64,000 nt of DNA from Mycolicibacillus parakoreensis (GTDB taxonomy: Bacteria > Actinomycetota > Actinomycetes > Mycobacteriales > Mycobacteriaceae): positions 434,001-498,000 of the forward strand of contig NZ_CP092365.1 in assembly GCF_022370835.2 (NCBI RefSeq), given 5' to 3'. Below, in pieces: positions 53,983-62,455 of this stretch. The notes under the pieces were generated by a model. The model was given only the letters and a program-made list of their open reading frames with translations, did not search any database and was not told the origin of the DNA. How positions within the stretch are numbered: the stretch's first letter is position 1; each line of letters begins with the position of its first letter. The position numbers were made by a program, and so were the translations under genes.

Positions 53983-54873
53983 TTGCGCACCAGCACCATT
54001 GGCTTCATCGGGTTAGGCGCTATGGGGATGCCCATGGCGCGACGCCTCATCGCGAGCGATCACAAGCTGGTCGTCTTCGACACTCGCACGCCGGCGATCG
54101 ACGGTGCCACCACGCTGGGTGCCCTCAGTGCGGCCTCACCGGCCGAAGTGGCCGACCGTGCGTCAACCGTGCTGACGAGCCTGCCAACCCCGGAGGCGTC
54201 CGCACAGGTCATCGGGGACGTGGCGGGTGGATCCCGGGTGAAGGTCCTCATCGACCTGTCGACCATCGGAAGTCAAGCCGCGCAACGCAACCACGCCAAA
54301 CTGAATCTGCACAACGTGGCGATGCTCGACTGCCCGGTCAGCGGTGGCGTCCAGGGGGCACAGAACGGGTCGCTTGCGATGATGGCTTCCGGGCCGCGGA
54401 ACGAATTCGACGCCGCCGTGCCGATCCTCGAGGTGTTGGGCAGACCGTTCTACGTCAGTGAGACGCCCGGTGCGGCCCAGACCATGAAGCTGGTCAACAA
54501 CATGATGGCGGCGACGAGCTTAGCGGCCACCGCGGAAGTGGCGGTGATGGGAGTCAAGGCCGGCCTCGACGCCACCGCAATCGTGGACGTCCTCAACGCC
54601 GGCTCGGGCGCCACCCATGCCAGCCGTGAGAAGTTCCCGCGAGCGGTGTTGCCGCGCAGCTTCGACTACGGGTTTGCCACCGGTCTCATGGTCAAGGACC
54701 TCCGACTCTATATGCAGGAGGCGCAGGCACTCGGATTGCCCACGGCGGTCGCCTCGGCGGTCGTCGATCTGTGGGAAACGGTGCAGCGCGAAGAAGGTGC
54801 GGAGTCAGATTTCACCAGTGTGGTCAAACCTCTGGAAGTAGCGGCAGGCGTGATCGTCGACGGCAGATGCTAG
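53983..54873 (+). CDS. 3-hydroxyisobutyrate dehydrogenase-family NAD(P) oxidoreductase
   Basis: This 296-residue beta-hydroxyacid dehydrogenase has the N-terminal GFIGLGAMGMPMARRLI Rossmann motif, the substrate loop LDCPVSGGVQGAQNGSLAMM, and the catalytic Lys in GAAQTMKLVNNMM. The likely start is a TTG at 53983 (RTSTIGFIGLG), since no ATG or GTG is near; the family's N-terminus fits this. The 143-base gap from the P450 holds a short broken frame (ARELFDEFADR) that may be debris of another gene. Substrate: a short beta-hydroxy acid, not defined. Confidence 0.8.
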   Translation: MRTSTIGFIGLGAMGMPMARRLIASDHKLVVFDTRTPAIDGATTLGALSAASPAEVADRASTVLTSLPTPEASAQVIGDVAGGSRVKVLIDLSTIGSQAAQRNHAKLNLHNVAMLDCPVSGGVQGAQNGSLAMMASGPRNEFDAAVPILEVLGRPFYVSETPGAAQTMKLVNNMMAATSLAATAEVAVMGVKAGLDATAIVDVLNAGSGATHASREKFPRAVLPRSFDYGFATGLMVKDLRLYMQEAQALGLPTAVASAVVDLWETVQREEGAESDFTSVVKPLEVAAGVIVDGRC

Positions 54874-55019
54874 GGCCGAATCCGTAACGCCCGGGCAGGG
54901 AGCACCTTCGAATCGGTGAAGTGATCGGGTGCTCAGCACTGGGCGCGAGCGAGGGCGGCCGCGCCGCGGGTGCGGCGGTCGTGGCGATAGCCCTGCTGCT
55001 GAGTGGAGGACGGTCCGCG

Positions 55020-56489
55020 TCAGCCCACTCCGACACGGACGTTTTTGACCTGCATGAACTCATGCAAGCCGTCGACGCCGCCGGTGCGACCGAAGCCGCT
55101 CTGCTTGTAGCCGCCGTAGGGCCCTTGTGGCGAGATTCGGCTGAGTTGGTTGATCCAGACCGATCCGGCTTCGAGGTGTTTGGTGACGCGGTGCGCGCGC
55201 AGCAGGTCGCGAGTGTGGATGAAGGCGTTGAGTCCGTACGGTGTGTCGTTGGCGATACGGATGGCGTCGGCATCCTCGGTGAACCTGATGAGCGACACGA
55301 CCGGGCCGAATGTCTCGACTTGCGCGAGTTGCGAGGCGTTGTCGACGTTGCCGAAGACGGTGGGTGCGATGTAATACCCCTGAGCAAGCTCGCCGCCGAG
55401 GCGCTGGCCACCAGTGAGCAGCTCACCGGCTCCCTCGCTGACTGCCTGGTCGATAGTGCCGACGATGCGATCGGCGGCGGCCTCGCTGATGACGGGTCCG
55501 AAGTTGACGGTGGGATCGAGGGGATCGCCGATCCGTGCGGACCCGATAACGGCGAGGAATTTCTCGGCGAACGCGTCATAAACGGAGCTGTGTACCAGAA
55601 TTCGGCTCGCGCAGGCGCAGCTCTGACCGGATTGCATGAGCGGCCCCTGATGGGCCGAGAGTGTGACCGCGGCGTCCAGATCAGCGTCGTCGAAGATGAT
55701 GTTGGCGGACTTGCCGCCCAGTTCGGTGACGACCGGGGTGAGGTTCTCGGTGGCTGCCTTCAGCACCGCGCGTGCGGTGGCACCGCCGCCGGTGAAATGG
55801 ATCTTGCGGATCCCGGGGTGACGCACCAGGAGATCACCGCCCTCGGGGCCGGCGGGCACGATGTTGACCAGCCCCGGTGGCAGACCGGCCTCCAGGCAGA
55901 GTTCCCCGAAACGCAGTGCTGCTAACGGGGCCAGTTCCGACGGTTTGAACACCACGGCATTACCCGCCGCCAAGGCAGGTGCGACACACGATGCAGCGAC
56001 CACCAGGGATCCGTTCCACGGTGCGATGACGCCGACCACCCCGTAGGGTTCGCGTTCGACGATGTTGACGTCGAACGAGTTGCTGACCGGTGAACTCGAG
56101 CCATGAGGTTTGTCGACGTAGCCGGCGAAGTAGCGCAGGAACTGTTCCAACATTTGAGCGGTGCCGGCAAACGATACCGGCACGGCGTAGTCGTGCACGT
56201 TGAGTTCGGTGAGTTCGCCGAGGTGCTCGTGCACCAGGTCGGCGAGGCCGATCAAGACATCTCGGCGACGGTCGACGGTGAGCGTCGCCCACTGCCGTTG
56301 CGCGTCGCGTGCGACAGTGACCGCCCGATCGATCTCGGTGTGTCCAGCCAATGCGACGGTCATGTTCGGTTGTCCGGTAGCCGGGTAAATATGGGCATGG
56401 TGGGTGCCGGTCGTTGTGATGCGCTCGTCACCGATCAGCGGCCCGACCAATTCACCGGGTGACGGCAGCGCAGGCGCCACGGTGGTCAC
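55020..56489 (-). CDS. aldehyde dehydrogenase
   Basis: A 489-residue NAD(P)-dependent aldehyde dehydrogenase. The motif VIAPWNGSLV lies in the NAD fold, the general-base Glu is in VTELGGKSANII, and the nucleophilic Cys is in QSGQSCACASRI, with a second Cys two residues on. It overlaps the CMD gene by ATGA and is the last gene of a four-gene unit starting at 58963. It would oxidise an aldehyde made by the island's dehydrogenases. Confidence 0.88.
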   Translation of the reverse strand: MTTVAPALPSPGELVGPLIGDERITTTGTHHAHIYPATGQPNMTVALAGHTEIDRAVTVARDAQRQWATLTVDRRRDVLIGLADLVHEHLGELTELNVHDYAVPVSFAGTAQMLEQFLRYFAGYVDKPHGSSSPVSNSFDVNIVEREPYGVVGVIAPWNGSLVVAASCVAPALAAGNAVVFKPSELAPLAALRFGELCLEAGLPPGLVNIVPAGPEGGDLLVRHPGIRKIHFTGGGATARAVLKAATENLTPVVTELGGKSANIIFDDADLDAAVTLSAHQGPLMQSGQSCACASRILVHSSVYDAFAEKFLAVIGSARIGDPLDPTVNFGPVISEAAADRIVGTIDQAVSEGAGELLTGGQRLGGELAQGYYIAPTVFGNVDNASQLAQVETFGPVVSLIRFTEDADAIRIANDTPYGLNAFIHTRDLLRAHRVTKHLEAGSVWINQLSRISPQGPYGGYKQSGFGRTGGVDGLHEFMQVKNVRVGVG

Positions 56490-57298
56490 GGGGTCCCCCT
56501 GGTCTCAGCCGCCCATTCCTCGGTGACACGCTGCTTTTGCTCCGCCACAACTTGATTGAGGTTAAGGGCCTTCGGCCAGCCGTAGTGTGCCGCGAAATGC
56601 AATACCAATTCGTCCATTTCGTCGAATGACAGATCCCTGCTCTTCAGTGCGCCATAGACGTGGCTGAGGATCGGGTACGGTGCGTCCTGGAAGGCCACGC
56701 AGGCCACGGTGACTATTCGTCGCTGTTTCATACCGAGTCCGGGCCGCAGCCACATCTCACCGAAGACGAAGTTCAGAATTCCGGCACCCTGGAATGGATT
56801 GTCCCGGGTAGGTGCGGAGGGCAGGCAATTGACGTCCTTAAAGGACTGTTCGCCGGCCGCCAACCGCTCGTCGGGATCGCTGGGTGTCGTCAATGGCAGC
56901 AATGGCTCCGCCGGGGGCACGGGGAGACCGCGCTCTCGGTGAATACGTTCCCATTGCTCGTCAACAACCATGTTGAACCGCGATGCTTTCGGCCAGCCTC
57001 CGTACACGGCGAAATGCAAGACCATTTCCTGCATTTCGACGATAGACACGTCGCCGCTGTTCAGCGCGGCGTAAGTATGGTCACGCAGCGGTGCTTCGGC
57101 GTCAGCGGCTGCGACACACGGCAGTGTGATGAACCGTCGGTCGCGTCGCGTCAGCCCTGGACGCTGCCAGATATCGGCGAAGACATAGTCGAGCAGATAT
57201 TCGGTGACCGGAGTGGAGTCCTCCGGCGCCGGAAATGTCATGATATCGGCGAACGCGTCCCTACCACGTTCACGCCGATCGATATCGGGTGCTGTCAT
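56486..57298 (-). CDS. protein with two carboxymuconolactone decarboxylase-like domains
   Basis: A 270-residue protein is built of two CMD-like repeats. Half one contains RRFITLPCVAAADAEAPLRD and HFAVYGGWPKASRFN. Half two contains RRIVTVACVAFQDAPYPILS and HFAAHYGWPKALNLN. The redox CxxC of AhpD-type proteins is absent, so the family's decarboxylase/lactonase side is more likely. Such proteins are common in catabolic clusters with unclear roles. The ATG at 57298 is 26 bases downstream of SDR (2), on the same strand. Confidence 0.82.
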   Translation of the reverse strand: MTAPDIDRRERGRDAFADIMTFPAPEDSTPVTEYLLDYVFADIWQRPGLTRRDRRFITLPCVAAADAEAPLRDHTYAALNSGDVSIVEMQEMVLHFAVYGGWPKASRFNMVVDEQWERIHRERGLPVPPAEPLLPLTTPSDPDERLAAGEQSFKDVNCLPSAPTRDNPFQGAGILNFVFGEMWLRPGLGMKQRRIVTVACVAFQDAPYPILSHVYGALKSRDLSFDEMDELVLHFAAHYGWPKALNLNQVVAEQKQRVTEEWAAETRGTP

Positions 57299-57323
57299 GT
57301 GGGGCTCCTTCTTCTGGCTCGGC

Positions 57324-58136
57324 TCACCGCAGGGTGACGCCGGCATCGACCTTGAACTCCAGCCCGGTCACGTACCGGGATTCATCGGAAACCAAAAACA
57401 ACACGGCGTTGCTGACGTCGATCGCCTCGGTCATCACGATCGGCAGCGCATTGCCGAAGATCGGTGCAAGGTCGGGTCGCTTATCGTGCAACAGCGTGTG
57501 CAGCGAATCGGGGCGCATGCCGGTTGCGACACCGGTCGGGTGCACGGTGTTGACTCGAACACTTACCGCGGCAAGCTCATTGGCCAGCGCACGGCTCAAT
57601 CCGACAACACCGTGCTTCGACGCGGTATAGGGGGTGTGCAAGGGGCTGCCCTTGACGCCTGCTGCGGAACTGATGTTGATCAGGCTTCCGCCGTGATCGC
57701 ATAGGTGTGGCAGGGCAGCGGCACACGTGTTCCACGTCCCGATCAGGTTAACGTCGACGACGGTGCGCCACTGCTCGGCTGTGGTGGTATCCCAGGTTCC
57801 GGCCGTCAACACTCCGGCGTTGGCGACCGAGGCGTCCAGGCCACCCAACCGGGCCACCCCGTCATCGACCGCTGCGGACAACGCCGCAGCGTCGCGGACA
57901 TCGACGATATGGGTCACCGCGCGACGCCCATGCCCCTCGACAATTCGGGCGGTCTCCTGGAGTTCGTCGGGAGTGGCGAGCGGGTATCCGATTGCTGGCA
58001 GTGATTCGCAGATGTCGACGAGTATGAGGTCAGCGCCTTCCTCGGCGAGTCGGGCTGCGTGACTTCGCCCCATGCCGCGCGCGGCGCCGGTGATCAGGAC
58101 CCTCTTGCCGGCGACCCGTCCCCGAGTGGCGCTCAT
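57324..58136 (-). CDS. mycofactocin-coupled-type SDR oxidoreductase (2)
   Basis: A 270-residue SDR starting RGRVAGKRVLITGAARGMGR, with the ADLILVDICES segment typical of the mycofactocin-linked group. The catalytic region is PYTASKHGVVGLSRAL. It overlaps the SDR (3) stop by ATGA. The C-terminal TGLEFKVDAGVTLR matches the group. Having two coupled paralogues may serve two successive alcohols or two stereoisomers. Confidence 0.86.
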   Translation of the reverse strand: MSATRGRVAGKRVLITGAARGMGRSHAARLAEEGADLILVDICESLPAIGYPLATPDELQETARIVEGHGRRAVTHIVDVRDAAALSAAVDDGVARLGGLDASVANAGVLTAGTWDTTTAEQWRTVVDVNLIGTWNTCAAALPHLCDHGGSLINISSAAGVKGSPLHTPYTASKHGVVGLSRALANELAAVSVRVNTVHPTGVATGMRPDSLHTLLHDKRPDLAPIFGNALPIVMTEAIDVSNAVLFLVSDESRYVTGLEFKVDAGVTLR

Positions 58137-58963
58137 AGCTTGTTGCAGAAGCCGGCGTCGACGGGGAAGGCCACACCGGTGACGTATTTGGCCGCATCGG
58201 ACACCAGGTAGGCGATCGCGGCGCTAATGTCCTCGGGCTCCAGCAGTTCGACTGGCATCGGGTTCTGCAGATGCGGACCGCCGTCGGGGTAGTTCTCCAA
58301 GAACGCCGTCATGGCTGGATTGACCGCCATCATGGTGTTGACGGCGGTAGGATGTACGGTGTTCACTCGAATGCTGTGCGGCGCAAGTGCATTGGCGAGT
58401 GTCCGCATCAAACCGACGATACCGTGCTTGGATGACGCGTAGCCCAGTCCGCCACCCTGCTGGCCGCCGAAACCCCGTAACCCCGCAGTTGAACTGGTGA
58501 AGACGATCGAACCGCCGCGTTCACCCGCGATCAGATGCGGGATCGCCACCTTGGCGGTGTGGAAGGATCCGACCAGATTGACATCGACCACATCGGTCCA
58601 CATCTCCAGTTCTTCCTCGATCGACAGCTCACGGAAGCCCATCGCAGCGATCCCGGCGTTCGCGCACACGATGTCAAGGCGGCCGAAACGCTCGACGCCG
58701 CTGTCGAGTGCGGTCTTCAACGCGGAGAAGTCGCGCACGTCAGCGACCGAGGCCGCAATTTTGCCGCCTACTTCCTCCACCAGAGCGACGGTTTCGTCGA
58801 GTTCCTCGCGAGTAGCCATCGGGTAGCCGTTGGATGCGATATCGGCACAGATGTCGATACCGATGATGTTCGCACCGTCGGCGGCGAGGCGCACCGCGTG
58901 GCTGCGCCCCTGCCCGCGGGCAACGCCCGTGATGAACGCCACCTTGCCGTTTAAAGAACCCAT
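58133..58963 (-). CDS. mycofactocin-coupled-type SDR oxidoreductase (3)
   Basis: A 276-residue SDR. It has GKVAFITGVARGQGRSHAVR, ANIIGIDICADI and the active-site segment GYASSKHGIVGLMRTL. The ATG at 58963 was preferred over an upstream in-frame start because the motif then begins at residue 5, as in relatives. It is the first gene of the SDR-SDR-CMD-ALDH unit and is divergent from a TetR gene across a perfect palindrome. Confidence 0.87.
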   Translation of the reverse strand: MGSLNGKVAFITGVARGQGRSHAVRLAADGANIIGIDICADIASNGYPMATREELDETVALVEEVGGKIAASVADVRDFSALKTALDSGVERFGRLDIVCANAGIAAMGFRELSIEEELEMWTDVVDVNLVGSFHTAKVAIPHLIAGERGGSIVFTSSTAGLRGFGGQQGGGLGYASSKHGIVGLMRTLANALAPHSIRVNTVHPTAVNTMMAVNPAMTAFLENYPDGGPHLQNPMPVELLEPEDISAAIAYLVSDAAKYVTGVAFPVDAGFCNKL

Positions 58964-59027
58964 CGTTCCTCGCTTCGTTGCGTGGGTCACACCGACCGCA
59001 GCCGGCAGCAGAGTAATCGTGTTACAC

Positions 59028-59042
59028 CGGATACAGTATCCG
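59028..59042. promoter_or_regulatory. TetR operator, perfect 15-bp palindrome
   Basis: CGGATACAGTATCCG has 7-base perfect arms around a central A. It lies 65 bases before the SDR (3) start and 30 before the TetR start. It probably binds the TetR encoded at 59072 and controls both directions. Confidence 0.65.
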
Positions 59043-59071
59043 AGTTACCGGTCGGCGACAAGGGGTGATCC

Positions 59072-59740
59072 GTGACCAGCGGCAGTGGTGACAACGCCGG
59101 CGTAGGACGTCGCGTTTCTGGCCCGCACGACGATCGTCTTCTCGGGGTCGTCGTGGAGATTCTCGACACCGAGGGATATGACGCGGTTCAGCTGCGCGAA
59201 GTGGCTCGTCGTGCTTGCACCTCGCTGTCGACGATCTACAAGCGCTACCCCTCTAGGGACGATCTGATCTTCGCAGCCCTGCAAACGTGGGTGGAACAAC
59301 ACCGGTACGCCAGCGTCGCAGCGCATCCCCGTGAGCCCGGGACGTCCCTCTACACTGCCCTCACGGACTTGTTCCGGACGATCTTCAAGCCGTGGGAGCA
59401 GCACCCCGGCATGCTGACCGCCTACTTCCGCGTACGGTCGGCGCCGAATGGGCAGAAGCTCTTTCGTCAAGGCCTGGCCATCGTGGCACCCGCGGGTCGG
59501 GAACTGCTTGCTGATGTCGACGATGAATTCATCGACGACTTCGACGACATCATCTCCAGCGTCGTCTACGGGCTACTGGGGCGATTCGTTGCAGGAGAGA
59601 TCGCCGTCACCGACATCCTTCCCACCCTTGATCGGGCCGTGTACTGGCTCACGACGGGCTACGAGGCGACTCGCGTACAGCGAAGCGATCACACCGCCAG
59701 ACCCGAAAGGCCGGGGTCGGCCCCGCGCTCAAAAGACTGA
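59072..59740 (+). CDS. TetR-family regulator
   Basis: A 222-residue TetR protein with helix-turn-helix YDAVQLREVARRACTSLSTI followed by YKRYPSRDDLI. The DNA-binding region has a KstR-like flavour, but the operator in front of it is different and no KstR box is near. The GTG at 59072 is the likely start. It is divergent from the SDR (3) operon, the apparent target, with the ligand possibly the growth substrate or its CoA ester. Confidence 0.84.
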   Translation: MTSGSGDNAGVGRRVSGPHDDRLLGVVVEILDTEGYDAVQLREVARRACTSLSTIYKRYPSRDDLIFAALQTWVEQHRYASVAAHPREPGTSLYTALTDLFRTIFKPWEQHPGMLTAYFRVRSAPNGQKLFRQGLAIVAPAGRELLADVDDEFIDDFDDIISSVVYGLLGRFVAGEIAVTDILPTLDRAVYWLTTGYEATRVQRSDHTARPERPGSAPRSKD

Positions 59741-59826
59741 CTGAGCCTGCCCTGCGTCGACGACGGGGGCCCGGCTTCGTCGTGATACCAGGATGCAGGG
59801 GCGATCGAGACCACGCCGGGTGCGTC

Positions 59827-61320
59827 TCAGCGCCGGATCGTGAACACCGGGTCGGGGCAGTCGGTGCCCTCGGCGGACAGGGTGCGTTTGAGGACCTTGA
59901 ACGTCTCGGTGCGGGGCAGCTCGGTGGCGACCCGCACGAACGCCGGCCACTGTTTGGGCCCCAGGTCGGGTTGGGCGGCGAGGAATCCGCAAAACGCCTC
60001 GGGGTCGAACTCGGTGCCCGGCGCGATGATCAGCGCCGCCATCACCTGGTCGCCCACCGCCGGGTCGGGGATCGGGTACACCGCGGCCTCCACGACATCG
60101 GGGTGGCGCAAAAGGGCCCGCTCGATGGGGGCGGTGCCCAGGTTCTCCCCGTCCACCCGCATCCAGTCGCCCAGACGGCCGGCGAAATAGGCGAAGCCGG
60201 CCTCGTCGCGGTAGGCCAGATCGCCACTGTGGTAGATCCCGCCGGCCATCCGCTGCGCCTCGGCGTCGGGATCGTTGTAATAGCCGCGGAACTGCCCGGG
60301 TCCGGCGGTGTTGACCAACTCGCCGACCACACCGGGCGGGCATTCCTCGCCGGTGTCGACGTCGACGATCGTCACCCCGTCGAGCAGTGGGCCCAGCGCG
60401 CCCTCCGGGGTCTCGGGGGTGCGCCCGATGCTCACCCCGCCCTCGGTGGAGCCGAACCCGTCGACGACGGTGACGTCGAACCGCTCGGCGAATCGTGCCA
60501 GATCACGCGCAGCGCCCTCGTTGCCGTACACCAGCCGCAGGGGGTTGATCGCATCGTCGGGCGCGGGCTCGGTGGCCAGGATGTAGGACAGCGGCTTGCC
60601 GACGTAGTTGGCGTAGGTCGCTCCGTAGCGCCGAGTGTCGGCGATGAACTGGGAGGCGGAGAATTTGCGCCGCAACGCGATTGAGGCGCCCGCGGCGGCC
60701 GCGGGAGCCCAACCGGCCATGATCGCGTTGGAGTGGAACAGCGGCATCGCCAGGTAGCAGGTGTCCGTCGAGGTCAGGCCGAACCGCTGGGAGAGCAGGC
60801 GACCGGGATAGGCCACCTTCCATTGGGTGCAGCGCACCGCCTTCGGGTCTCCACCGGTGCCGGACGTGAAGATCAACATGAACAGATCATCGGGGTCGAC
60901 GGACGGAAAGCGCAGCTCCGCACCGCGGTGAGTGGCCACCTCGGCGGCGAAGTCGGGGGATTCGACATCAATCGCCTCCGGGATCGCCGGCGCGGTGGCG
61001 TCGGTGAGCACCAACTGGCAGTCGGCGTGGGCGATGTCGCGGTCCAGTGCGGGGCCGCGCCGAGTCGGGTTGAGCCCCACCGGGACGATCCCGGTCACCG
61101 CCGCCGCCACCAGCATCGCCGAGAAGAACGGGGTGTTACCCGCCAGCACCCCGACATGCGGTGGCCGACCGGGGTCCAGACGGGCCCGCAGAGCGGCACC
61201 TAGTTCAGCACCGAACTGAAGGTGGTCGCGCCAACTGGTGAACGTGCCCTCGGCGTAGACCCCCCGCTCACCGACCGCGGCCAGCGGCTCCAGCAGTGCG
61301 GTGACGGTCGGATCGGTCAC
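59827..61320 (-). CDS. fadD17: steroid-CoA ligase FadD17
   Basis: A 497-residue acyl-CoA synthetase matching Rv3506, associated with C5 (C24) side-chain steroid acids. The P-loop is LIFTSGTGGDPKAVRCT, the A5 region is DGFGSTEGGVSIGR, the A7 region YHSGDLAYRDEAGF, and the C-terminal Lys is in TFKVLKRTLS. It is the third gene of the fadE26-fadE27-fadD17 unit with 9-base spacing. Codon use returns to the sterol-cluster pattern here after the accessory island. Confidence 0.92.
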   Translation of the reverse strand: MTDPTVTALLEPLAAVGERGVYAEGTFTSWRDHLQFGAELGAALRARLDPGRPPHVGVLAGNTPFFSAMLVAAAVTGIVPVGLNPTRRGPALDRDIAHADCQLVLTDATAPAIPEAIDVESPDFAAEVATHRGAELRFPSVDPDDLFMLIFTSGTGGDPKAVRCTQWKVAYPGRLLSQRFGLTSTDTCYLAMPLFHSNAIMAGWAPAAAAGASIALRRKFSASQFIADTRRYGATYANYVGKPLSYILATEPAPDDAINPLRLVYGNEGAARDLARFAERFDVTVVDGFGSTEGGVSIGRTPETPEGALGPLLDGVTIVDVDTGEECPPGVVGELVNTAGPGQFRGYYNDPDAEAQRMAGGIYHSGDLAYRDEAGFAYFAGRLGDWMRVDGENLGTAPIERALLRHPDVVEAAVYPIPDPAVGDQVMAALIIAPGTEFDPEAFCGFLAAQPDLGPKQWPAFVRVATELPRTETFKVLKRTLSAEGTDCPDPVFTIRR

Positions 61321-61329
61321 TGCTTGCCC

Positions 61330-62427
61330 TCAGGCCGGGGTGTCGGCCAGGTTGCGCCCGATCGCCAGCAGCGCCCCGGTCGCCCCGCCGATGGCGAACT
61401 CGGTCTGCTTGGCGGCCAGGAAGTAACGGTGCACCGGGTGGTCGACGTCGATGCCGACCCCGCCGTGCACGTGAACGATCGTGTGAGCGACCCGGTGCCC
61501 GGCTTCGGCCGCCCAGAACGCGGCGGTCGCGACCTCGTTGTCGGCGGGCAGGTCCTCCCCGACCCGCCACGCGGCCTGGGTCAGGGTCAACCGCAGCCCC
61601 TTGAGGTCGATGTAACCGTCGGCCATCCGCTGGGCCACCGCTTGGAAACTGCCGATCGGCCGGTCGAACTGCTCACGCTCCCGGGCGTACTCGGCGGTCA
61701 AGCCCAACCCATGCTCGAGCACGCCGAGCTGGAACGCACTGCGACCCAGGGTGTCCCGGATGGATAGCCATTCGAGCGCAGCGGCGTCACCCACCCTCTG
61801 GGAGGCGGGGATGCGCACGTCGGCCAACTCCAGGTGCCCGACGCTGCCGTGGCCGGTGGTATCCAGGGCGCTCACCGACACCCCGGGCAGATCAGCGTCG
61901 ACCAGAAACACCGCCGTGCCCTCATCGGTGTCGGCCGGGACCAGGATGGCGTTGGCCACCGGGGCGTAGCCGACCTGGGTGCGGGTGCCCGTGAGGGTGT
62001 AGTCGTCACCGGAGCGCACCGCGCGTACCGGGCCCTCGCCCATCTCGCCGGCGAGTGCGGCCGTCAGCACGGTGGTGCCCTCCACCGCCGGGGCAGCCCA
62101 ATTCTGGTGCAACGACTCTGATCCGAAGCGGGCCAGGGCCCCAGCGCCGAGGACCACCGACTCCAGGTAGGGCACCGCGGCGAGTTGACGGCCCAGTGCG
62201 ATGAGCACCGCGTTCTGTTCGAGTACGCCGAGCCCGCCGCCGCCCACCGATTCCGGCGCGGCCGCCGAGAGGATGTCGGCGTCGATGAGCTTGCGCCACA
62301 GCTCGCGGTCGAACCGCTGCTCGAGGCGATCGAGGGTGCGCTGGTGCTCGGGAGTGCAGACGCTGTCGACGATCGTGGTGACCAGTCCGGAGAGGTCCTG
62401 CGCGGCTTCGGTGGTGGAGAAGTCCAT
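61330..62427 (-). CDS. fadE27: acyl-CoA dehydrogenase FadE27 (ChsE5 subunit)
   Basis: This 365-residue acyl-CoA dehydrogenase subunit matches Rv3505. With FadE26 it forms the ChsE4-ChsE5 heteromer that dehydrogenates long-side-chain steroid-CoA esters. The REQFDRPIGSFQAVAQRMAD segment and the C-terminal VHGGVGIDVDHPVHRYFLAA are visible. It is 28 bases from fadE26. As with FadE28, the shorter half-site subunit is typical of these alpha2beta2 enzymes. Confidence 0.92.
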   Translation of the reverse strand: MDFSTTEAAQDLSGLVTTIVDSVCTPEHQRTLDRLEQRFDRELWRKLIDADILSAAAPESVGGGGLGVLEQNAVLIALGRQLAAVPYLESVVLGAGALARFGSESLHQNWAAPAVEGTTVLTAALAGEMGEGPVRAVRSGDDYTLTGTRTQVGYAPVANAILVPADTDEGTAVFLVDADLPGVSVSALDTTGHGSVGHLELADVRIPASQRVGDAAALEWLSIRDTLGRSAFQLGVLEHGLGLTAEYAREREQFDRPIGSFQAVAQRMADGYIDLKGLRLTLTQAAWRVGEDLPADNEVATAAFWAAEAGHRVAHTIVHVHGGVGIDVDHPVHRYFLAAKQTEFAIGGATGALLAIGRNLADTPA

Positions 62428-62455
62428 GGTGATCGGGTCCTTACGACGTGACGGG

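Noticed and set aside
54921..55925. Plus-strand 334-residue frame starting with a signal-like sequence
   Set aside because: Most of it is antisense to the aldehyde dehydrogenase at 55020-56489. The hydrophobic start is short and no ribosome-binding site is present.
59072..59740. Calling the TetR at 59072 KstR itself
   Set aside because: Resemblance is limited to the helix-turn-helix region, the ligand domain differs, and the palindrome in front is not a KstR box.
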